From Comamonas sp. lk (GTDB lineage: Bacteria > Pseudomonadota > Gammaproteobacteria > Burkholderiales > Burkholderiaceae_C): a stretch of DNA of 37,771 bases. The DNA lies in contig CAMAQV010000026.1 of assembly GCA_945860595.1 (NCBI GenBank), positions 1 through 37,771 on the forward strand, given 5' to 3'. Shown piece by piece: positions 31,379 to 37,771 of this stretch. The translations under genes were made by a program, and so were the position numbers. The stretch's first letter is position 1. Every line of letters begins with the position of its first letter. The notes below the pieces were generated by a model. That model saw only the letters and a list, made by a program, of their open reading frames with translations, was not told where the DNA came from and did not search any database.

Positions 31379-32653
31379 TTAGCGCCCAGATGGGCCCCAT
31401 TGCGGCTGGCGAATATCTCCGTCCGGCCCAGCTAAACGGGCCCTCACCTTGCCATCGACCGTGGTCATCATCAAGGCTTCCTTTCCTTGCTGTTCCGTTG
31501 CATAGAGCAACATACGACCATTGGGGGCGAAGCTAGGCTTCTCATCCGCCAGCGTATCCGTTATCGGGCTGACTACGCCACTGCCCAAATCCAAAACGTG
31601 GAGTTTAAACCCCCCGCTCACGCGGGACACAAAGGCCAAAGATTTCCCATCAGGGCTTAGGGTTGGGGAGATGTTGTAGTTGCCGGAGAACGTGACGCGC
31701 TCCACGTTGGCGCCGTTGATGCCCATTTTATAAATTTGCGGCGTTCCACCGCGGTCGCTAACAAAATAAATCGTTTTCCCGTCACTGGAAAACGTCGGTT
31801 CGGTGTCGATCGCGGAGGACGTAGTGATGCGGCGCGGCTCAGCGCCCGGAACCATCGCATCCATCAGAAAAATCTGGGAGCCGGTATCCCGGCTTAAGGT
31901 CAGGGCCAGGGTACGACCATCCGGCGACCAGGTCGGTGCGCTATTGGAGCCCTTGAAGTTGGCAACCAGGCGGCGCTTGGCCGTCTCCACATCGTGCACA
32001 TACACCGATGGCTTACGCGCCTCAAAGGACACATAGGCAAGCTGCGTGCCAGTGGGCGACCAGGCGGGGGAAATAATCGGCTCGGTGCTGCGCAGCGCAA
32101 ATGTCGCGTTTTCGCCGTCGGCATCAGCCACCCACAAGGTGTAAACGTTGCCATTTTTGGTGATGTAGGCGATGCGGGTGGAGAAAACGGCTTTTTCTCC
32201 CGTCAGCCGCTCATATACGAAGTCGGCAATCTTGTGGGCCGCCATACGCATATAGGAGGCTTCAACCACGTAACCGTGGCCCCCCAAGGTCTCGTTGCGG
32301 GCCACGTCCCACAGTCGGAAACGCACATCAAAACGACCGTCAGGCAGGCGGGTAACACTGCCACTGACCAGCGCATCAGATCCCTTTTTGCGCCAAAACG
32401 AGGGATCCAGAAGTCCCGTCGTCTCATCCGAAGCAGGGGCACCCGCAAGGTCAACCCCTCTGAACAGCCCGCTGCGCTCCAGATCGGCCTGGATGATGGT
32501 GGCCAGCTTTTGTGCACTGGCGTCGTTTCCACGAAAGGGGGTCACCGCCACCGGAATCTGGGTGGTGCCAACCCCGGACACCTCCACACGAAATTGCGCA
32601 TCAGCCACACTCGCGATGAGTAGACAGCACAGAGAAATCAACCAATTTTTCAT
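31379..32653 (-). CDS. tolB: Tol-Pal translocation protein TolB
   Basis: A 424-residue periplasmic protein. A signal peptide (MKNWLISLCCLLIASVADAQ) precedes an N-terminal domain (IPVAVTPFRGN, QADLERSGLFRGVDL) and a six-bladed beta-propeller with repeated SPDGRTLA-like turns (TWSPDGRTLALTLS, TFSSDGKTIYFVSDR, TLSPDGKSLAFVSR). The start is ATG 32653. It binds Pal and TolA. The upstream neighbour is a glycosyltransferase gene 11 bases away, not tolQRA, which must lie elsewhere. It precedes pal by 54 bases. Confidence 0.97.
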   Translation of the reverse strand: MKNWLISLCCLLIASVADAQFRVEVSGVGTTQIPVAVTPFRGNDASAQKLATIIQADLERSGLFRGVDLAGAPASDETTGLLDPSFWRKKGSDALVSGSVTRLPDGRFDVRFRLWDVARNETLGGHGYVVEASYMRMAAHKIADFVYERLTGEKAVFSTRIAYITKNGNVYTLWVADADGENATFALRSTEPIISPAWSPTGTQLAYVSFEARKPSVYVHDVETAKRRLVANFKGSNSAPTWSPDGRTLALTLSRDTGSQIFLMDAMVPGAEPRRITTSSAIDTEPTFSSDGKTIYFVSDRGGTPQIYKMGINGANVERVTFSGNYNISPTLSPDGKSLAFVSRVSGGFKLHVLDLGSGVVSPITDTLADEKPSFAPNGRMLLYATEQQGKEALMMTTVDGKVRARLAGPDGDIRQPQWGPSGR

Positions 32654-32664
32654 AAATCTGAATA

Positions 32665-33525
32665 TCACCAATTTGCAAAGGTCACGGTTTCAAAATCTGC
32701 CACTGCCCTGCACTCTTCCAAGCCCTGCGGTGCCCGCACCATCCGGCTGCGCATACGCTCACGAACGGTGCTCTCATTCGCTGACGCCCGGTCACGGGTG
32801 GCCTCTTCGTGCCACAAATGAAAAACCTCTGTAGCGAAAAAACCATTCTTTCGACGGATACCAGCATGAAAAAGCCGCAACACCAGGTCAGCGTCCTCAT
32901 GCCCCCAGCCCTGGAAAGATGTATCAAACCCATTGACCCGTTCAAAATCGGCACGCCACAAGCCCATATTGCAACTTCTGATGCCGCGCCAACGAAAACC
33001 GGATTCAACTCGAGAGCCGAAGTCTGGCACCCGGAACAAGGGAGCAATTTTACTGGCACCCCCTTCCAGCCATTGTTGCAACCAATAAGTCCAGGGACGT
33101 CCGACAATAGAGACCGCACCCGAGACAACCTGCTGGGTAAAAAGCGGTGAAAGCAAGCACCGGCTGCCGTTGACCAGACAGGTGCTTTGCATCAAACGCC
33201 GGTGCTGGGCAATGAAGTCGGTATCGGGAACACAATCTCCATCGAGAAGAACGAGATAGCTGCCACGGGCCTGCGCCACTCCCAAGTTTCGGGCGCGGGA
33301 TACGGTGAATCCGACGTCCGGGTGCCATACGTGGGAGAGTGCGAAGGTGCAGCATGCTGCCGACTCTGCAATGCGTGCACGGTGCTCCGGTCGGGAACCG
33401 TCGTCGGCAATGACGACCTCAAAATGTGTGTCTGTCTGCTGTTGCAGAGCCGCTAGGACGACAGCAATGGTCTCGCTACGGTTGTAGGTGGTCAGAACAA
33501 CGGATATCAGGGGCTTATCGGACAT
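32665..33525 (-). CDS. Family 2 glycosyltransferase, galactosyltransferase-like C-terminus
   Basis: A 286-residue GT-A enzyme. It has PLISVVLTTYNRSETIAVVL, FEVVIADDGS and VLLDGDCVPDTDFI (DxD-like), with a C-terminal GFDTSFQGWGHEDADLVLRL of the GT7-C/galactosyltransferase type. No membrane segment is seen. The start is ATG 33525. It is divergent from the next glycosyltransferase by 38 bases and runs into tolB. The sugar and acceptor are unknown; an LPS or capsule role is inferred from neighbours. Confidence 0.9.
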   Translation of the reverse strand: MSDKPLISVVLTTYNRSETIAVVLAALQQQTDTHFEVVIADDGSRPEHRARIAESAACCTFALSHVWHPDVGFTVSRARNLGVAQARGSYLVLLDGDCVPDTDFIAQHRRLMQSTCLVNGSRCLLSPLFTQQVVSGAVSIVGRPWTYWLQQWLEGGASKIAPLFRVPDFGSRVESGFRWRGIRSCNMGLWRADFERVNGFDTSFQGWGHEDADLVLRLFHAGIRRKNGFFATEVFHLWHEEATRDRASANESTVRERMRSRMVRAPQGLEECRAVADFETVTFANW

Positions 33526-33563
33526 GTTGGCTTAGACTCTAAGCGAATTTTCACCCCCCGCCC

Positions 33564-34352
33564 ATGTCACTTGTCTCTGTCTACATCATCGCTTACAACG
33601 AAGCAGAGAAAGTGCGCGCCACCATTGAAAGCGCGCGCTGGGCGGATGAAGTCGTCGTTGTGGACTCCTGGAGTACCGATGGAACGGCAGCGATTGCGGA
33701 GTCCCTTGGCGCGCGCGTGGTGCAGGTGCCATTCACCGGATTTGGCGATTTGCGCAACCAGGCTCTGGATGCCTGCACCCACCCGTGGATATTCAGTCTG
33801 GACGCAGATGAGCGCTGCACACCGGAAGTGGCTGCCGAGATCCGTGGCATCACCGCACACCCCGCCGCAGCAGACGCCTATTGGGTTGCGCGGCGCAACT
33901 TCTTTATGGGTCGCTGGATCCGGCATTCCGGCTGGTATCCCAATTTCCGGCAACCGCAGCTGTTTCGCAAAGGCGCGTTGCGCTACGACGCACAACCGGT
34001 ACATGAGGGTTTCACCCTGAATACGGACAAGCCCTTGGGCACATTGCGCAACGCGATTTGGCAATTTCCCTTCAAAGACATGGGCGAGTTACTGCACAAA
34101 GCGAACCGCTATTCCACCTTGGGCGCACAGAAGATCACGCACAAGAAAATCAGCATGGGCGGCGCACTGGCTCACGGCATCTGGGCATTTGTCAAGCACT
34201 ATGTTTTCAAAGCCGGCTTCCTGGACGGGTGGCCCGGATTTGTGATTGCGCTGGGGAATTTTGAGGGGACTTTTTACCGGTATTTAAAAGCCTATGAGCT
34301 GCAAAAAGGCCAGGAGTGGAAGGCGCCCAGCGCCGTACCACCCAGAACGTGA
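33564..34352 (+). CDS. Family 2 glycosyltransferase, WaaE/KdtX-like
   Basis: A 262-residue GT-A protein. It has SVYIIAYNEAEKVRATIESA, EVVVVDSWSTDGT, IFSLDADERCTPEVAAEI and RNFFMGRWIRHSGWYPNFRQ, the last being a signature of the WaaE/KdtX group that adds a beta-glucose or similar sugar to the LPS inner core. The KAGFLDGWPGFVIALGNFEG segment near the C-terminus also fits. The start is ATG 33564. The O-antigen ligase gene follows by 15 bases, so both act in LPS assembly. Confidence 0.9.
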   Translation: MSLVSVYIIAYNEAEKVRATIESARWADEVVVVDSWSTDGTAAIAESLGARVVQVPFTGFGDLRNQALDACTHPWIFSLDADERCTPEVAAEIRGITAHPAAADAYWVARRNFFMGRWIRHSGWYPNFRQPQLFRKGALRYDAQPVHEGFTLNTDKPLGTLRNAIWQFPFKDMGELLHKANRYSTLGAQKITHKKISMGGALAHGIWAFVKHYVFKAGFLDGWPGFVIALGNFEGTFYRYLKAYELQKGQEWKAPSAVPPRT

Positions 34353-34367
34353 GAGACGGAGATTTTT

Positions 34368-35645
34368 TTGCAAACCAAGTCACTTACCATCTTACGCAAA
34401 GTAGTCGTTGGGGCGTTGGCGTTATCTGTGTCGTTTCCTATCGGCTTTATCACCGCATCCAAAATTCTTTTGGTATCCGCCGGAGTTATCGTTTTCTGGC
34501 ACAGCAACCCAAGGCCTCTACTCTGGCGAACGGTACGCCCGAATGTCAACACCTGGGTCTACGTAAGTTGCTTGGCGATGCTAATGAGCATTTTGTGGAC
34601 ACAGGCGCCTGACAGCTTGGCATGGAAGTCTATAAATCACCACAGTACGTTACTACTCATTCCGCTCATTTATTTCCTGTTAAAAACAAAAGACGAAGCC
34701 AGATGGGCTTTGCGTGTGTATCTACTCGGACAACTTTTCGTGTTGTTCTCGTCTTGGGCTTTGTTTGCAGGTCAATCTTTACCCTGGCAAAGTTCGAACA
34801 TTGCAAACTCGGGTAACCAATTCGCCACGTTTTCGAGTTATTTGGATCAATCGATCATGGCCAGCGTTTTTTCAGCCGTTTTGTGGCACGGTCGACACTA
34901 CTTAGCCGAAGGCTGGCGACGCTATGGCGTAGTCCCTATGTGTTCAGCTGCTTTGGGTTGCGTATTTTTTTTACTCCCCGGCCGTACCGGGCAGTTGGTC
35001 GGTTTGGCGATGCTCTCGTTGTGGGTCATGTGGCTTCTGCCCGTACGTGTACGTCTGGCGGCGGTCTGCGCGCCAGTGGTTTTGATGGCCGGATTTTTGG
35101 TTTTTTCCAAGCCAGTGCATGATCGTTTCGAGACGTCCTGGGCTGAGGCTCGTGCCTACGCGCAAGGAGACGCCAGCCCCACATCCATTGGTTTTCGTTT
35201 AGAGGCCTGGCGTTCGGCGCTGATAAGCATTCAAGAAAATCCAGTGGTAGGCACGGGGGCAGGCAGCTGGGGTCGGCAGTACGACGCGGTTCAAAGCGCG
35301 GCGGGACGGCCAAACGCAACCCCCACCGACGGCAACCCCCATCAGGAATTTTTGCTGTGGGGCGTCGAACTCGGCTTGGGCGGGATGGTGCTACTGGCGG
35401 GGATTCTTGGGTCCATATTTCAACTCAGCCTCCGGATGGATGTCGGATCACAACGTGCTACCCAGTCCACCCTGCTGGCCACGGTAATTGCATGTTTGTT
35501 CAATTGCGCACTGTATGACGCGTTGATTGGCGACTACCTGTGCGTCACACTGGCGCTTTGCTTGTGTTCAGGATTGAAACCCGACGCTGAATACGAAGAA
35601 CAGAGTGAGGCCGCAATTCAGCACCCAAACGGAGCTCATTCCTGA
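34368..35645 (+). CDS. waaL: O-antigen ligase-family membrane protein
   Basis: A 425-residue integral membrane protein with about 10-12 helices. It has FFLLPGRTGQLVGLAML and a large periplasmic loop with ENPVVGTGAGSWGRQYD and NPHQEFLLWGVELGLGGMV, where the His matches the catalytic region of WaaL/Wzy_C proteins. WaaL joins O-antigen to lipid A-core; a Wzy polymerase is the alternative. The start is TTG 34368, with GGAG 6 bases before. Base composition is clearly less GC-rich than in the first 30 kb. Its end overlaps the opposing deacetylase gene by 10 bases. Confidence 0.85.
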   Translation: MQTKSLTILRKVVVGALALSVSFPIGFITASKILLVSAGVIVFWHSNPRPLLWRTVRPNVNTWVYVSCLAMLMSILWTQAPDSLAWKSINHHSTLLLIPLIYFLLKTKDEARWALRVYLLGQLFVLFSSWALFAGQSLPWQSSNIANSGNQFATFSSYLDQSIMASVFSAVLWHGRHYLAEGWRRYGVVPMCSAALGCVFFLLPGRTGQLVGLAMLSLWVMWLLPVRVRLAAVCAPVVLMAGFLVFSKPVHDRFETSWAEARAYAQGDASPTSIGFRLEAWRSALISIQENPVVGTGAGSWGRQYDAVQSAAGRPNATPTDGNPHQEFLLWGVELGLGGMVLLAGILGSIFQLSLRMDVGSQRATQSTLLATVIACLFNCALYDALIGDYLCVTLALCLCSGLKPDAEYEEQSEAAIQHPNGAHS

Positions 35646-36385
35646 GTACCCCTTCGATCCTCATAAGCCGTGAAACATTTCAATAACAAGTGCACCCATG
35701 TGGTTGATCTACTCACCAGCACGCGCGGCAGGGCGAGTGCATTATCCTGAACGGGAACCAAGACTCGGCCCCTTTGGGTAGTTGTAGCACTGGCATACGC
35801 CGCTTTCGCCGTTTGGCGAAGGACACCCGTATGAAACCGCCCGTATGGGTAGCAAAAATGCTGCACGCCGCTCGGTTGGGCCAGCACAGCCTCCAGCAAG
35901 CTGCGGGACCCGGCAATCTCAGACTCCAATTTCTGTGCATCACAAAGCGTTAAGTCAACGTGGTGAGATGTATGGGAGCCCACTTCTTGGCCGGCATCAA
36001 TCCAAGCCTGTAACTGGATCCTGTCCATCAACGGAACCTGCCCGACACCTTGATCCATATCCCAGATATTGGATTGCCCTATCCGGCCCGCCACTGCATA
36101 ACAAGTAGCACTGAATTGAAACCGACGCAAAACCGGAAGCGCGTTGTGAAAGTTATTCTCATAACCGTCGTCAAAAGTTATTCCGAATACTTTGCCGTGC
36201 CGCTCCCCTCTCAGGTAGGGCATCAATGCACCCATGGACAGTCCTCGGTAACCCAAAAGGTACATAAGCGACATCTGCCGATAAAAAGTCCCGGGGCTCA
36301 CTACCAATCCCCGCAGCGGGGTACCCTTGGGAGGCTCCACAGCAATTTGGTGATACATCAGTATCGGAATTCGAACGCGGTTCAT
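35636..36385 (-). CDS. Polysaccharide deacetylase (NodB-like)
   Basis: A 249-residue carbohydrate esterase 4 domain. It has ILMYHQIAVEPPKG, then GITFDDGYENNFHNALPVL (motif 1 with the catalytic Asp), VGSHTSHHVDLTL (motif 2, zinc His residues) and FCYPYGRFHTGVLRQ (motif 3). No signal peptide is visible. The start is ATG 36385, overlapping the glycosyltransferase stop (ATGA). It probably removes acetyl groups from a cell-surface sugar; the substrate is unknown. Confidence 0.9.
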   Translation of the reverse strand: MNRVRIPILMYHQIAVEPPKGTPLRGLVVSPGTFYRQMSLMYLLGYRGLSMGALMPYLRGERHGKVFGITFDDGYENNFHNALPVLRRFQFSATCYAVAGRIGQSNIWDMDQGVGQVPLMDRIQLQAWIDAGQEVGSHTSHHVDLTLCDAQKLESEIAGSRSLLEAVLAQPSGVQHFCYPYGRFHTGVLRQTAKAAYASATTTQRGRVLVPVQDNALALPRVLVSRSTTWVHLLLKCFTAYEDRRGTQE

Positions 36386-37533
36386 GAGCCAAGTCCCCGC
36401 AAATTGGCATATAAGTATTCGTACTGCTGCGCCACACTGTCCCAGGTTCGCATGGACGCAAATTCAACACTTCTGTCACACAACCGCTGGTGTAATTCCG
36501 GTGAGATTTGGAGCCGACTCACCGCCTCTGCCAGGGAATCAGCATCATGTGGATCGTTCAACAACAAAGCATTGACACCATCAGTCAACTCAGCCGATAT
36601 ACCGCAGTAAGCGGATTGACTCACGATCACGGGCAGCGCGTGTGACATCGCTTCCAGCACCACCATGGCGTAGGTATCTTCCAAAGTGGGGTGCACCAAA
36701 AAGTCCGCAGCAACATAGGCCAAACCAACATCCTCCCGCACACCCAAAAAGTGCAGCTGCGATCTAACATTCAGCTCCCGGGCCATTTCCTCCCAAATGA
36801 CGCGCTGCCCTAGATGACCAACCACCGCCACAAAGACAGACGGATCCGACAGGACGGCTAAGGACCTGATCACGCATGCCAGACCTTTTTTTCGAAGGTC
36901 GTTTCCTATCAATAGCAGACATCGCCCATGTAGCGGTAAGCCCAAAGTTGTCCGAGCCGCAAGGCGATCTTGTTCAGAAGCAGGACCAACAACTTTATCA
37001 ATTCCCGGCGGAATCACTTGCATCGCTCGGTCAGAATTCTTAAACGCTTTTGCAACGATGTCGTACAAGGGTTTAGAAACTGCCACATACATTCGACCGT
37101 CTTTTTGAAATCTAGAACGTTCCAACGCTAAATGTGCAAGGAGCCTCGGGCTGGTCACGATGCCGATTAGCTTGTACAGCCGTTGCCAGCCAAATTTCTT
37201 ATGCAATAAGGTGTAGCGCATTGGCAGGACATGCAAGGTCTGCACCTGACCATGCCACAGATTTTCATGCGAATGAACCACGTCGAATCCTCGACGTGTC
37301 AGCCACCACGTAGCGCATGCAAAAACCAACTGGTTGATCCACCTAGGACGTCTCACTGCCCAACGAATCTGATGGTGATGCACTCCAGGAAGTATGGCAC
37401 CCGCCGCCTGCGAAAACACATGAACCTCATGGTGTCCCCTGAGCTGTTCCGCCAGCGCCACCGCATACCGTTCGGCACCTCCACCCTTGGTATCAAAGTT
37501 CTTAGTTAAAAATGCGATGCGAAGTCGTTGCAA
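36382..37533 (-). CDS. Family 4 glycosyltransferase, WaaG-like
   Basis: A 383-residue GT-B enzyme. The N-terminal domain has IAFLTKNFDTKGGGAERYAV and FDVVHSHENLWHGQ. The C-terminal nucleotide-sugar domain has QVIPPGIDK, LLLIGNDLRKKGL, VHPTLEDTYAMVVLEAMSHA and LPVIVS, with the E(x7)E motif. It resembles LPS core glucosyltransferase WaaG. The start is TTG 37533, with GAGG about 7 bases before; no better ATG precedes the conserved first strand. Lower GC and more rare codons than the bulk of the window are apparent. Confidence 0.87.
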   Translation of the reverse strand: MQRLRIAFLTKNFDTKGGGAERYAVALAEQLRGHHEVHVFSQAAGAILPGVHHHQIRWAVRRPRWINQLVFACATWWLTRRGFDVVHSHENLWHGQVQTLHVLPMRYTLLHKKFGWQRLYKLIGIVTSPRLLAHLALERSRFQKDGRMYVAVSKPLYDIVAKAFKNSDRAMQVIPPGIDKVVGPASEQDRLAARTTLGLPLHGRCLLLIGNDLRKKGLACVIRSLAVLSDPSVFVAVVGHLGQRVIWEEMARELNVRSQLHFLGVREDVGLAYVAADFLVHPTLEDTYAMVVLEAMSHALPVIVSQSAYCGISAELTDGVNALLLNDPHDADSLAEAVSRLQISPELHQRLCDRSVEFASMRTWDSVAQQYEYLYANLRGLGS

Positions 37534-37540
37534 GATAACC

Positions 37541-37771
37541 TCACAGCAACACGATGTCGTACTTTTCCTGCGCCACGCCAGCTTCGCTTTGCAGAGAAAT
37601 CGGCTTGCCGATAAAGGCGCTCAGGCCTTCTAGGTGCTGGCGCTCCTCGTCCAGAAACAACTCGATCACCTTGGACGAGGCGACGATGCGGAACTCACGC
37701 GGGTTGAACTGCCGCGCCTCGCGCAGGATTTCCCGAAAAATATCGTAGGCCACGGTGCGCACGGTTTTGAC
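37541..37771 (-). CDS. rng: Ribonuclease G, C-terminal end (5' part outside window)
   Basis: The last 76 residues of a protein that matches the RNase E/G family end: VAYDIFREILREARQF, EFRIVASSKVIELFLDEERQ and ISLQSEAGVAQEKYDIVLL. RNase G trims the 16S rRNA 5' end and degrades some mRNAs. The gene runs leftward and stops at TGA 37541. The glycosyltransferase start lies 7 bases beyond its end, so readthrough from rng into the glycan genes is possible. Catalytic domains are not in view. Confidence 0.9.
   Translation of the reverse strand, partial: VKTVRTVAYDIFREILREARQFNPREFRIVASSKVIELFLDEERQHLEGLSAFIGKPISLQSEAGVAQEKYDIVLL

Noticed and set aside
1..37771. CRISPR array, insertion sequence or prophage
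   Set aside because: No regularly spaced repeats, transposase, integrase or phage gene was found in the window.

Overview
The window is a GC-rich chromosomal segment, most likely from a betaproteobacterium of the order Burkholderiales, probably Comamonadaceae (Rhodoferax/Polaromonas-like). This is inferred from protein flavour, the aroC-aroQ arrangement, the cbb3 oxidase/Fnr/NirK set and the tolB-pal-cpoB block; no search could be run. Genes are tightly packed, often with 4-base ATGA or GTGA start/stop overlaps.

Layout. 1-2019: the tail of an unknown gene overlapping a B12-binding radical SAM enzyme. 2064-5514 (minus): CBS-domain protein, aroC, aroQ, FrnE-like DsbA protein, SDR. 5648-9731: a MetY-type sulfhydrylase, an alpha/beta hydrolase, a methyltransferase and a DadA-like oxidase. 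9808-11563: a toxin-antitoxin island on the minus strand, with an intact hicAB and its palindromic operator, a second hicB broken by TAG, two tandem antitoxins, and a RelE/ParE toxin broken by TAG. 11581-14468: a SOUL-family protein, a HupE/UreJ-like membrane protein and a YHYH protein.

14501-22909 is a low-oxygen respiration block: ccoS, ccoNOQP, ccoG, a short ccoH/fixH, fnr, a three-domain copper nitrite reductase (nirK fused to cytochrome c) and two unrecognised exported proteins. Three 14-base FNR-type boxes (TTGAC/T-N4-GTCAA) lie upstream of ccoN, nirK and one of the unknown exported proteins, so the Fnr encoded here probably controls the block.

23042-28344 is a catabolic module: a LysR regulator divergent from an operon of an MttB-family methyltransferase (no in-frame amber), a DgcA/trimethylamine-dehydrogenase-like flavoenzyme and a DddL/DddQ-like cupin with its metal-site residues present. 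It probably acts on a methylated onium compound such as a betaine or DMSP; the substrate is unknown.

28539-37771: tRNA-Lys(UUU) next to tcdA, which modifies such tRNAs; then cpoB, pal and tolB. The pal frame has a TAG at codon 27, just after the lipobox, although its ribosome binding site and the rest of the frame are intact. Surface-polysaccharide genes follow (two GT2 glycosyltransferases, an O-antigen ligase, a polysaccharide deacetylase, a GT4 glycosyltransferase), with visibly lower GC in the last three. The window ends in the 3' part of RNase G.

The most notable observations are the amber codon in pal together with two amber-broken toxin-antitoxin genes, the MttB/flavoenzyme/DMSP-lyase-like operon, the FNR-boxed unknown exported protein, and the left-edge radical SAM pair.
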